NCBI GenBank assembly: GCA_024305405.1
Contig: JAKNDB010000098.1
Span: 558,001 to 622,000 of the forward strand
DNA length: 64,000 nucleotides
Source of the DNA: Dirofilaria immitis
Lineage: Eukaryota > Nematoda > Chromadorea > Rhabditida > Onchocercidae
Reading direction: 5' to 3'
Positions within the stretch are counted from its first letter, which is position 1. Each line of letters opens with the position of its first letter. The translations under genes were made by a program, and so were the position numbers. Positions 38,646-51,806 of the stretch are shown in pieces. Under the pieces are notes generated by a model. It ran no database searches, was not told the DNA's origin, and saw nothing but the letters and a program-made list of their open reading frames with translations.

Positions 38646-40270
38646 TTAAATGAGCTTAAATTGGATCGTTTCGCAAGAAACTTCTTGATGATTTTCGGCA
38701 TCGTACAATTTGACGATGAATTGATGAGCTAACTGAAACATATTGAATTATCGATTATTTTAAGTTTAAAACGTTTCATATTTTTATACTTATTTATGAA
38801 CTTCTTTCTGATGCTTTAAAAATCAATGTAAAAACATTTGCAAATGATACTTTAATAAAAGGTATGAAATAAATTTTGATTTAAAAAATAAACTATTTTG
38901 TTTAAAAGAAAAGAGAATGGAAGTTTGACTAATATTTCTGCAAAAGAATGTCAACCGTTTTGTTGAATAAAAATAAACAAAAAATTTTAATAAACTTTTA
39001 TTTCTAAAACAGAAGTTTATCATTGAATAAAAGGTAAAAGAAGACTTACTTTTTATCAACAAAGCCAAAAAATATAGCATATTTGTAGAGGTCAATCGAT
39101 AGTGCCAAATCAAGATCACCTTTCATTAATGGACAATTATGAGCCATTTTACAACCATCAATATTATGGCTAAAAAAAAATTTTTTTCAATACACAAAAA
39201 TAATTAATAATAATAAATTGAAATATTTTTTCCCAATCAAAATATTCCATAATTAATTTGGAAAATGTCGCAATTTTTAATTTTTATTTTGATAAGCAAT
39301 AATTATATAAAATAATTGATAAAATTTATAGAATTTTTCTAAATTACAGTAAAAATCGGAATGGCTCAGGAATAATATTCTCCCATATCCATATTCCATC
39401 TTTTTCCACATAAGCATAAATTTCAACATTTGCTTCATCTCTTTTAATCTGTAATATCAATAAACTTTTTATAAGTAACCTGATAAAATTAAATTTATAA
39501 TCGCTAAAAAATTTGATTATGTTATAAAATTCTATTTAAAGATTAAAATTGAAATTTGTTAAGGAAAATTTGCAACCTGAATCATCTAATTTATAAAAAG
39601 CTTTGTTGAATAATAATTTTAAAAAAAAAAAATTATACCACATCGCCGTTATTGTATGACTTCAATTTAATAGTTGCCAAATCTTCCAATCTAATTGGAT
39701 ACATTGGCAAATTATTTTGATCAAATAGTTCAATGGATGAAACGTTAATAGCATCCGCTAAAATTTGTTGCTAAAAAATTATTTGAAAATCTTTGAAGAA
39801 ATTTTGAAAATTTTAAAACTTCTCTAATTTATAATATTTCTTCATTGTATTCATTTTTATTTTTACATTTTTTTATACAAAAATTATTTATTATTTTTAT
39901 TTCAATCCAATTTCTTTCTATATTATGCATGTAAAAGAAGAAAGAAAGAATTTGAATTAAAGAGCATAAAACTTTGAAAAAAATTAAAAAGTTTTTTTTT
40001 TTGAATTAAAATATTTCCGATAGATTTTTCAAATTGAATTCAATGATGCAGCTATGTATTAAATTCATATCGGTTATTTTTTTGAGCATTAACTTTTAGA
40101 TAATTGTATTTTCTAAATTCACATTATTAATAAAATCATTGTGTTAAATACATTATCATACCTGGATTACAACTAAAAAAGTTCATCCTGGTTTCGGTAC
40201 CATTCGGAAATTCAGCAATTGCAGCAAACTGTTGGATTGTTGAAATAATTGCAATTAATTTGATAAACAT
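38646..40270 (-). CDS. Secreted ML (MD-2-related lipid-recognition) domain protein
   Basis: Five minus-strand exons are 40270-40162, 39757-39639, 39448-39348, 39169-39050 and 38732-38646, giving about 178 aa. The N-terminus is a signal peptide (MFIKLIAIISTIQQFAAIAE). The mature part has SCNP, a beta-strand-rich middle (SSIELFDQNNLPMYPIRL, ANVEIYAYVEKDG), then DGCKMAHNCPLMKGDLDLAL and EVSCETIQFKL. A first Cys, a C...NCPL...G segment and a C-terminal Cys are the layout of ML/NPC2-type proteins, which bind sterols, fatty acids or lipopolysaccharide outside the cell. Phases agree except at the last intron. Exon 4 ends GATAAAAA before GTAAGT and needs one more A to join TTAGCTCATC in frame. I read that as a lost homopolymer base. 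Confidence 0.75.
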
Positions 40271-40631
40271 AATGAACCTATCAAAATGATGTTTATTTAA
40301 GATTTTCAAATTTAATTAATGTGATATAAATGAGAAGTAAGATGATCAATTGATAATTAAATAATAATGTTTGATTATATTTCATTTTTTTCTACATGAT
40401 ATCAAATTTTATAATTATCATAGGATTGAACTTTATGAAAATGATTATTAAATAAAATTAAAAATTTTATTTAATAATTATTTTGAGAATGGCCAAACGA
40501 ATGATTGCTAACCAAACGCATTTCATTATTTACTACCAATGGAAACTACCAAACATATAAACTTGATAATTGAACTAATCATTCATTGTGATAAAACAAA
40601 GAAACCAGGCAGATACTACCCAATGAACTTA

Positions 40632-40830
40632 TGATACTCTTTAATTATAGAATTATTCTCTAACCATTAATCCTTCATTCTTTAATTATAGATTTATTGA
40701 TATCTATGATACGATTACTGTATAATGATTATTAGCCATAATTTCTTAAAATAGTAATTAAAAAATTCAATAATTAAAGAATGAAAAAACAAAACAATAA
40801 GATATCAATTATTCTCTAATCATTAATCCT
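40632..40830. repeat. Inverted and direct repeat cluster
   Basis: cattctttaattat at 40,677 is matched by its reverse complement ataattaaagaatg at 40,770-40,783, a 14-bp inverted repeat. attctctaaccattaatcct at about 40,653 recurs directly (one mismatch) at 40,811. gatatc lies at the outer side of both inverted arms. It could be a remnant of a small foldback element. Confidence 0.55.
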
Positions 40831-41079
40831 GCAAGAGAAATATAATCAAATAATTGATAAGCTTTAATCTAATTATGTGACACAAATCATTCAAAAGCAT
40901 AACGAACTCATTTAAAATAACACTTATAAATTAGTAGGATATAAAAATGAATGTTAATTAAATAATCAATTGTTGATAAAAAGAAAAAATCTATTTCATT
41001 AATTTTTATTCCTTCTATTGGAAGAAATTATTCTGATACAATTTTGTTAACACTTATTATTTTATCACGAAACTATATT

Positions 41080-41660
41080 ATCAGTGCATATAACCGCTTA
41101 ACAAAATAACTTCTCCAAGAAAAATAACGTTATAAATAGTGATAAAATAGCAAACAATGATGAAATTATGATAGCTATTTTGATACTCTAATAAGCAATG
41201 ATAGTCGAAAATATTTGACCGTTTTCTTATTTTATCATTATAAATAAATTGCTGCTTACTGATAATGATCAGTAGTCGTGATAAATGATAATTGTTGAAA
41301 ATGAACAACCATTTCCTTATCTTTATTTGCAAATTGCTGCTCACTGATAATGGCTAATAGTAATGATATTTAGCGATAATAACGAATAGCAGTGATAAGC
41401 GATGATGATTGTCGAAAATGAATTACCCATTTTCTTATCTTTATTAGTAAATTACTGGTTACTGAATGATGACTACTAGTAATGGCATTTACTGATAATG
41501 ACTGATAGTAAATGACGGACGATAGTTATTTTGATACTGTAAAAGCAATTGTTATCAAGAATGAATGTCTACTTCCTTATTATCATTATTTTTAAACTAT
41601 AAGTGTATAATAATAATAACTAATGCTAATGATTTTTTTGCTGATAATAATCATGGTAAA
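41080..41660 (+). repeat. Degenerate tandem repeat, about four copies
   Basis: Successive units start near 41,219, 41,308, 41,426 and 41,569 with variants of acccattttcttatcttta, followed by aaattgctgcttactgataa and a tail rich in gataatgactaatagtaatg. Unit length varies (about 89, 118 and 143 bp), so copies have expanded or lost parts. The opposite-strand open frame at 41,081-41,344 is explained by this repeat. Confidence 0.7.
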
Positions 41661-43241
41661 AGTAAAAATAACCATAGAAATTATATGAAATATAGTAGAA
41701 CTGAATATCTCTTTAAAAACAGTACCTGGATATTAAAGAAATAATCATTTGTTATTAATTTTTACTAATCAAAAATGATTACCTGTAAAATATTATAATT
41801 AGTAAATTCTTATTTCCTTCACTTCCTATCAGTCTTTCATTAATGCGAAGCGATTATGTGCAAATGTAATAATCAATAAATTTTTAGCTTAATTTTTGAC
41901 TCGTTCGATTATAAGTTAATAACAAATAAAGCATAATTTCGTCCCAAAAATTGGCATTCTTCTTCGAGAATTCATTGTTTGTAGTACAGATTATTATGCC
42001 TTTGTTTTTCATTCGAAATACTTCATTATTCGAATTGCAATTTTTCTTGCATAAAATTCAAAATTAAATTATAGTTGCTAAAAATTGATAAATAGATATC
42101 TGATGAATTTATGCAAGAAATTAAAAGGTAAGAATATTTCGAGTTCCAATTTGCTAACTTTTAAACTGCAAAAATCAATCAATTTAAGCCATCCTATAAA
42201 ACTTTTAATTTCATTACTACATTCATTGATATGATCAATGCATATCTGCATTAGATAAGATTGATTATCTAAATTTTCAAAATTTCAGAACTTCTTGAAT
42301 GAACTAAGCATTACCAAATTTTTCATGTTTTACTAATAATAATTGCCTTACAATTAAATGAATTTGTCATCGTAGTTTAGTATTCAAAACAAATATTGAT
42401 CTCAGGAAAATAATTTAAGATTCTTTTGAATGTGCTCTTCCCAAAGAAACTTCCAAGAATTTTGTAAATTTCGAATTCTGAAAAATTGATTAAAAATTGA
42501 TTCAAACCTTCGATATTGTAATATAAATAAGGGATAAACAAATAAGAGAATTTAGATATTTAGTAATTTAGTGCAATTTACCTCTATGATGTCATCATCA
42601 GAATTTCAATAATATGTTCTTAATTGTTTTTATGTTTCCCAATATATTATGTGCTGCTATATTTAAGATATTTTATTTTTTCACTACCGAAATAAACACA
42701 AAAAAGATTCTACGCTTATTGGAATAAATATTATCCTCATATAAAAAAATTTGATAGTTGACAAAAATATCAACAATATAAGTTGACATTTTATGTAGCA
42801 TCAACAATAAGAAAACAATGATACAAATATATACCCGCATTAAAATGAGATATAATTAATATTAGATAATGTAAGCAGAAAATACGTTTTAATCAATTTT
42901 TTCAAATATTTTCTAATTAATTTTCTGCTGAAGAAATTAAAAAGGATAATAGAATGCCGAAATTCACTCAAGGAGATTTGTTTTTTGAAGAAAATGAACT
43001 ATTCACACTTCTAAAGGAATGAAATAGCAGAAGAGAGAGTACAAATTCATTTTAAACAAAACTCTTGCTATTAAAATAGTTATATAAAAGTATTACTAAA
43101 CAAAAAAGAAACTGAAAAATAAAACTTGATGAAATAAAAATAAAAATTAATAATGTAATGACAACGAAATGAAAATAAGAAATTAATCACATTTTTAAAT
43201 TCTTTTAAAATGCGAATCATCATTATATTTTTATAAAATCT
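41661..43241. other. Intergenic, no gene recognised
   Basis: AT-rich sequence between the repeat array and the 3' end of EMC1. I see no exons, RNA genes or strong repeats here. Confidence 0.4.
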
Positions 43242-46200
43242 TTATGCTTCACCCCAAGAATATAAACTATGATATTTTTCTGAAATTTCTGATCCTTCAC
43301 ATAAAGTAAAGATCATTGCCAAGCCTGCTTCAGATTATTATTTTTACCTAATTTTTACATATTAAACTTCCACTACCAAACTTATTAGAACAATACTAAT
43401 AAGTAAGTGATCGAAGTCATCTTTTAATATATCAAATGTTCCAGATGGAGTAAGCCGAGTGAAAAAAGATCAGTACCATAAGCTAACATCAAGCTTGTCG
43501 ATTCCAAGCCAGAAGGTCTAAAATTCAATAAAAATTTAAAGACATTAAAATTTCTTATAGATACGATGTACAGCATTTCAAAAATTTTAACAAAATCATC
43601 TTAAAGATGCTTCCTGCTCTTTAGATCAGTATTTTCAAAGAAATCTAACAAAACGGGAAAAAAACTACGACGCAAAACAGATCCTGATAATGATTCCGAA
43701 TTCCATATTAAAAAACACTATTTTCATTTCATTCTATACAAAATGCAAAAATCTAATTATTCGACAAGAAACAATCAGAGCAGCCTGGTAAGCTGTACCA
43801 TGAGCATCTTTTGGAAGGTTAATAGATAACCTCTTCTAATACGCAATTTTTGCTAACTGTAACTTTTATTAAATAACAGAACAGTTACGCTGAATGTCAT
43901 GAGAAATAACTTACGAAGTTTTGAAGTGTCGAATACCATATATAGTTTGATTGTAACTGATAAAGTCTTCAAAAGCAATAGATAACTCCGGTCGATATGG
44001 AAGAAGCATTTCTTCGGCCAGTTCTTGCGTCATTTCCAGTGGACGGCGAGCATCTAATAGCCGCTTAGAAATTACATTTATACTGCCAAATGGCATCGCG
44101 ACCAATAAAGATCTTGTCGATAATCCTAGTTCTAAATTATAAATATACGTTAATTTCCATAATAGTTCCATATAAATTATCAATCCAATTTTTAAAAATT
44201 TGATCTGAAAAAAAATCACAAAATAAACTAGTACTAAAGGATAATAAGAAAAAAATAAAGAACTCATCATAGATAAAAGCACTAAAATAAAATATATGTT
44301 TATTTACTTCGTCTTTATCTCTCTTTCTCACGAAGTACTTGCGGTAACATTTATGCAGCTATATAATTACGCAGAATATCTTATTTGATGTTTTCAAAAG
44401 ATTTGTTTTTTAATTTTGTTTCTAAGCTTCTCTAAATTTTCATATAAAACTTATAAATAAAATCATTCACCAGTTTCTGTAACACCTAATGCAGACACTC
44501 CCTGAGGAAATATATACGCTTGAGAAAGAGCTGTAACTTTTGGTGCCACTGTGTGCACAAGTGAATTATAATGTAGAGCATCAGTTTGTTCAAGACCTTC
44601 GTACAATTCCACCACAGCTATTTCCATTCGACGACCTTTTTCATTCCAATATGAATAAGCTAGCCAATTCTCACAATGGACCAAATGAACTGGATTAGTT
44701 ATCTACAAAATTTATTCAATTATTTTTAAGATTATATAACATTGCTATAATGATTTCGTCGCGAAATGTTCAGGAAATCAGAAAATATTCTAATATTATG
44801 AATTAAATTTACATAATGAGTATTCAATGTGTAATTTAAGAGTGCGATTTCAAAATTTTTTGAAACTAATCGAAATTATTGGCACTGAAAATATCAATTA
44901 CTGTAAGGATTGTTTTTTCGATAAAAATATTCGAAATAACTATTTCGAAGAATTTAAATGCATTTACTTTATTTTGTTTACCACTGTATACGATGTAACC
45001 AGACACTGCATCAACAAGATAAATTTGTAAAACTGAATGCATAGAATCAAGTACAGCAACTGCAACTAGGTTGGGATTCGCATATTTATATAGTACTGAT
45101 CGGTTGCCCAATACTCGTCCAGCACTGTGAACTTTTTTCTGAAAATGCAAAAACTGATAAATATAGATTACTAGTCACAACGCTTTAAATAGATGCAAAA
45201 AATAAAGTAACTTACGGTAAGATGGTTTTGGAACAACGGCAATGACCTTTTGTTCATTGCTTAAAGATAGCCTCACTTTCCAAGTCGACAAAAGCTGTTT
45301 ACGAGAAACATTTAGAACAAAACCTTCTAAATCACCAAAAACATTAAAGTTAAAGAAGTGCAGCGGAACTTGTTGCTCTAGTGCATCCATACTTTTGGAT
45401 ATGATGTGATCTAAAATAAACAGTAAAATAAGATTACATCCAGAATCTATTCGATTTTTATAAAGTCATGGCAAAACACATAGCTTCTCTCCTAAAACAG
45501 TGGAATAATTTTATTTATACACAAACAAAGCTTGCCTTATCATTCTCATCAACGATAATCAGATGATGAATATGTGTCTGAGCATCCGCATATGGAAGAA
45601 TTTCAACACGTTTGATGGAAATTGGGAAGCTTTTTCGTTCGATTAAAGATCCTGTCATGGGATTAAAACATATCAAAATTGCATGTCCTGATCTCTGGAA
45701 TATAACAAATTTTAGAAAATTTCATAAGCAAATTATTTAATTGGAGAAATGATTTATTTCATAAACTCGAACCTTATCATTAACAACGACTGTAGCTTGT
45801 GGAGAAAAATGATAGTGAGCTGTAGTACGCTGTATGAAGAGCGGGATTTTTTCATTTCCCAGTGAGCCAAACAGCGGCTTAATATCTTTTCCCAAATAAA
45901 GATACCATAAAATTGATCCATCACTGCTGTCAATACCTGTAAGAAAGATGCTGATACTGATATGAAATCTATAAATAACTTAAAAAATTAAACAATTGCA
46001 AAAAATTTTATATAATTCATCGCATGAATGAGGATGATAAAGAAATAACGAATAATGCCCTTTGCTATGGACAGGATAACACTTTCTTTACAGTATAATT
46101 AAAATTTAAAAAACTTTCCATTATTTTACAACGGCTATAGTTAAGCAAACCTACCGTAAACAGTAGATTTCAACGTTGAAGCAACAATAATCTTTCGTAA

Positions 46201-49200
46201 ATTAAAATAATCCCTTTCATATGGTATGTCTTTTTCTACGTGTATTCTTGCTGGAAAATCGGATAGAAGCCATCCAGTCGGCAAATGATTTCGAATGAAA
46301 TGGCAGAAAATTTGATGAAAAAATTTCATTTGTCGCACCAATGCAAGCACGGCGAAATTGTTCTATTTGACTCCTTAGACGCCGTATTAAAGATTCCATT
46401 ATAGAACCTGCAGAAGAAGAGTCTAGATTCTGAAATCACTTCAAATTCATTAATATAATAATCATCGGATGAAGAATGCTTTAGTATGAAGAACTTTATT
46501 TTATATAAATTTTATGTGTAGTTGTAAAGTACTTTATTTACTTTTAATTTTAGATGAAAAAAAGGGTTGCCTTAAAAATGAATTTGTAAATCAAACAAAT
46601 TCGTATACATGAAAAAATAGAAAAAAATTTTTTTCATTGCAAAAACTTTCAATATTTTGAGAAATCTAATCAAAACTTTAAACATAAAAAAATCGAAAAC
46701 TAAAGAGAGAAGCGTATGCATTAAACAGACCATCATCCGAAGCAAATTCCGATTCGATATCAGCTTGTGCTTCAGATAAGGGCAAATCAACCATTTCGAC
46801 AGAAGAAATGGTACTTAATGCTTCATGTCTAATCCATTCCTTTGCAAGTTTGTTTGATGAACCAACCAAATAAATAAATCTACAATCTTCCAGAACAATA
46901 GCAAATTCGAATTCTTTTGATGTCCCGATAAAAAAATAAGCTTTACGGGAGCCAGATCTTTTTCCGGAATACTTCCTGTGAATAGTTGCTTTCCATTTAC
47001 AGCATCATAAACGATGATGCTGTTCGTAGATGTCGCAACAGCCAAAAGATTTTGTCCATTAGTTGTCACATGTGAAGAAGCAGCTTCAATCTGACAATAA
47101 AAGTTATGAATTTCACTTAAATACGGAACTGAAATTTGCACAAAATTTATATATCCACTATACTGTTTTCCATCTACAAAACTTAAAATATTTACCTTGT
47201 TCAATTTCATTAATAGCGTTGGTGGTTCTGATGAAGTAATACGATAAATATAACTATTCGTAAGAGTAGATAGAACCATTACTTCTCCTGTATTTAAATT
47301 TAAAATTTCGATTATAGATTGAAGTGAATTCTGGTGCACGGTAAGTGGATCCAGTGACAAATCGGTAACATAAAAGCCTTCGCTGTCAAAACATTGTAAC
47401 AGTGTATTAGATAAAATGCATCTGTAAAAATTTTTGCTATAATTCGAGTTATTTATGGGTTCAGTCATATCATTTATACAAAATAAGTAAATATTTAATA
47501 TTTAATACATCTTAAAGAAAGATTAAAAGATTAGCTCTTTATCTTTATCAAATTATTGATGATATCGTTTCCCAATATTTCTTAGATATATATATAGCTT
47601 AATATGAGAATTTTTAACCACATATTTTACCTTTTCTGACTGAACCAATTTGCATTGAGATTCCGAACCTTAATAACTGCACCATTCGTTACATCAATCT
47701 CAATAACTGTTAGTTTCTCTCCTTCTACACCTCCGACTACTGTAAGTGTTTGTAATCTACATACTGATCCAATCCAGCTCCTAAAATATCCAAATAATGT
47801 ACTATCTCTGTTTGGAAAATATTTGGTAATTAATAAGCAATTTAATACCTTATACAAATATAAGAAAACTTCAGAACAGCTTGAATTATATAAAACGTAT
47901 TCATTCGAGACGTATTAAAGATTATTTCTGATAAAACGATTCTGTATCAAACAAGTTAAATACATAAAATTCAAATTAAGTCTTTGCACTTACTCTGCAT
48001 TTTCTAAGTTCGCATCCCATTTAAGGTGATTTCTTACATTCGTAGCCCACTTAAATTGACCACTGCCGAGAGAAAGAGCAGTTATATGAGCGCTCCTTAT
48101 GATAAACACGTTTCCGTCTGATATAAATGCTTCTGCTATTTTCCAGCTATAAAAAATTTTTGCTAGTAATAAATAGAATAGTTCACATATATTGCTATTC
48201 TCTTCTCTTACATTTTATAAAAGATATATCATACTTATGCAAAACGCCTCATAAAATTTCCTTATATGTACCTGATATTTAATTATATAAGCTGTTCTTT
48301 CTTCGATACTACTCACTTATTATTTTTTTACGAATTGATATATTTTTTAAACACAAAAATGCAGATATAATGCCAAATATTCTTATTACTTAGTGTTCGA
48401 GAAAACCATTCGCATTTTCTGAATAATTCATATTATAAATGAACCCGTCTCATTACCTGGGAGTAATTTGTTCAATTTGAGTTTCCCATACCAAAATTCC
48501 GCTGTCTCGATTCCATGCTCGAATCACTTCGCTATCTTTTGGTACTGTTATTATTACTGAAAGCTCTCTTACTGAACTGATAAAAAGTGACTGAAACTTC
48601 CAAAAAAATCAAAAGAAAGTTAAAGCTTAGCAAAGCTAAAAATCAACAAGAAAAAGTTATATTAGATACAAAAGAGTACATTTTGTTGCTGATGAAAATG
48701 ATGATCGAAGTATAGATGAATGTTCCAGCTGTTGCCTCCAAACTATAACATAAAATCAAAGGATGAAAAGACTGATCTGTATTGATCAGTATCATAAATA
48801 TTCCTCCCACATATCTATCAGTACCATATATTTATTAACAAATTCATCATCATCTATTTATATATTGGCAATATTCACAAAAATACTAACACTATTTGCT
48901 TTCAGAAAACTTTCCATATAAAAAGTCAAAACAAACAGAGAAAAAATTAGGGATGGTTGGAATTGAAATGATTGAAAATGATGAAGAGAATTCATATTTT
49001 CAACATCAATGAAAAATGTTATAATGTTATAATAAAAATACCTATTTTTCCAGTTGATGCTTTCAATGACGCGATCATGTCAGCTTCCGTTGAAACGAAA
49101 ATATAGGGTAAATTCATGTTCTTTGACCGTTCCATGTGCAGCTCTCGAACACAGCCGATATATTTACGATGCCTGAACTGCATTTATTGCAAGAATTTTG

Positions 49201-49389
49201 TTTAAAAAAACTTTTTTCAAGTTAACCTTACTTATTTCAACTGATAAATGAAAGACAAAAGACGGAAAATGGATCTTTAAGATAATTAATCATTTACGAA
49301 TCTAACCAATCGAATTTGCCAATTTGATCCTCATATATCGCTAAAACTGCTGTGAACATTACTGCAAACCACAAAAGAAGATCCATCAT
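43242..49389 (-). CDS. emc-1: ER membrane protein complex subunit 1
   Basis: Seventeen minus-strand exons encode about 978 aa (human EMC1 is 993): 49389-49307, 49172-49042, 48742-48680, 48590-48457, 48146-47994, 47780-47631, 47421-47196, 47090-46701, 46407-46155, 45936-45773, 45694-45523, 45410-45216, 45138-44968, 44702-44471, 44131-43915, 43517-43397 and 43324-43242. EMC inserts tail-anchored and multipass proteins into the ER membrane; EMC1 is its large luminal beta-propeller subunit. The start lies directly after TTTAG, and the signal peptide (LLLWFAVMFTAVLA) is followed by IYEDQIGKFDW. Family landmarks are VEMVDLPLSEAQADIESEF, QRTTAHYHFSPQATVVV, SAGRVLGNRSVLYKYANPN, VHCENWLAYSYWNEKGRR, EDFISYNQTIYGIR, SGLESTSLMLAYG and ILKDDFDHLLIS. 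About five one-base shifts are needed: at the exon 3/4 junction, in exons 8 and 9, at the start of exon 13, and in exon 16. The last exon, meant to hold the membrane anchor, is unusually polar. Confidence 0.93.
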
Positions 49390-50311
49390 CTAAAATAAAC
49401 TCTTCAATACTTTAAAACCTAATTAAATCATTATACCAAACGTGAATTTTAAGTGACTTTCACCCAATATATCCTACGCCAAATAATAACAATAAATTTC
49501 CCATCTTTATCTAAAAACAAAGAGATATTCTAAATTAATTTAACGTATTGAATAAATTCATACAAGCACATCTGAACTTTCTGCACTACGTGCCGTCAAC
49601 TTTACGCTTCGCAATAACGCGTAACAATAAAAACCCAAGAAGGATGTCGATTTTCATAATGAGCGATTGTAATTCTGAAGGATCGCATGGATAAAGGCGA
49701 TGAGGGATGCTGCGGGAGTATGGTAACAGGTTTCGAACTAAGAGGGGCTTTAGGCTAAAACAGTTAGCATTGTTGTATTCCAATTTCTTTGGATATGAAG
49801 ATATTGGGACGATGTTTTGCTCCTTATTGGTAAGCATATGAATTCAACATTTCAGATTTTAGACAGCTAATCGAAAAAAATAACTAATTGAATGATATAA
49901 TGAAATATCAAACTATTACTGGAACTTTAGGGAAAGAATGTAATGAGATTCCTGCTATCTGCCGACTTAAAAAAGCTTTATCATCTAAGCCATAATGAAT
50001 TTGAATATATTACTTCAACTAAAGACTTATCCCAATCATTTTTATTGAGTAACAGTTTATCATTGTTATTGGCGAGCTTGTATTACTGAGTTTTTAATTG
50101 ATGACATGATTTTTTTCATTGTGAGGTTATCGTAGTGACGTAAGATGATAGGTGGTATTTTGTAGACCAGTGATTATCCAAACGTTGAGGGTTTCTGAGG
50201 CATCTTGATGATGTGTAGGTTGTGCTATTTGCGGCATATGTTGGACGTGGCTACGTGGCGTAGTTTTGGTAATTGCTAGTACATTACAGAAAAAGGAGAG
50301 AGAAACGCGAA
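49390..50311. other. Head-to-head promoter region between emc-1 and rps-18, with a GC-richer open island
   Basis: The two genes are transcribed away from each other. From 49,586 to 49,837 the base composition is less AT-rich and both strands are open. The minus frame starts at ATG 49837 (MLTNKEQNIVPISSYPKK), is 83 codons long, and has a hydrophobic tail ILLGFLLLRVIA. A plus frame starts MLREYGNRFRTKRGFRL and runs to a GTAAGC at the same end. I cannot tell whether either is a gene. The segment 50,120-50,310 is also GC-richer and is probably the rps-18 promoter. Confidence 0.35.
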
Positions 50312-51267
<956 letters not shown>

Positions 51268-51294
51268 GATGATTACTTCATTTTGTTTTCGCTC

Positions 51295-51300
51295 AATAAA
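51295..51300 (+). terminator. AATAAA poly(A) signal of rps-18
   Basis: AATAAA lies about 28 bases after the rps-18 stop codon. A second AATAAA follows about 55 bases later at 51,354-51,359. The spacing to the first fits a short 3' UTR typical of ribosomal protein genes. Confidence 0.6.
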
Positions 51301-51806
51301 GTATTGGCATTGAGTTGTTTTGATTTTTATTTTTTTAATGCCGTTTTGTACTGAATAAAGTCTGTTAACACAGAATACTGCATTATACAACTCTCTAGAG
51401 CTATAGCTCTGATCTCCTCATATTTATATCAATTGCATCTGTCGTTGAAAAACTGAAAAGTGTTGAGTCAGTAGTACATATTATTCTATTAAGAAATTAT
51501 TTTTGCATTATAGAAGCAAACTGGGTAGTCGGAATTGGCGATTGGATTTAGATAAAGTTCTTCCTTTTCATTATGCAGTCGCAAAATTGAATTATATAAT
51601 CATGTGTACACTGAATAAGCTACGCAAAAGTTTTGGATATATTTAACATATTTCATGTGGCTTATTTAAGCATTGATACGTTTCTGAATGTCCTAGTGAT
51701 TCATCGTGTCGTAAATGTACAGAATATTGCTCTTTAGATATACATTATTATCGAAATTTTCGTTGCTAATCTCTAATACTTTGAAGACCTGTTGACGATT
51801 TGAACT

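Noticed and set aside
43911..44331. Overlapping minus frames as separate small membrane proteins
   Set aside because: The hydrophobic parts are intron sequence; the real content is emc-1 exon 15.
46815..47468. A single 217-codon open frame read as its own gene
   Set aside because: Its first codons extend past the acceptor at 47,421 into intron, it crosses the intron at 47,195-47,091, and it runs past a one-base shift. It is two emc-1 exons plus intron.
50170..50290. Possible C/D snoRNA near gatgatgtg and ctga motifs
   Set aside because: The C box lacks the required purine and no terminal stem or correctly spaced D box was found.
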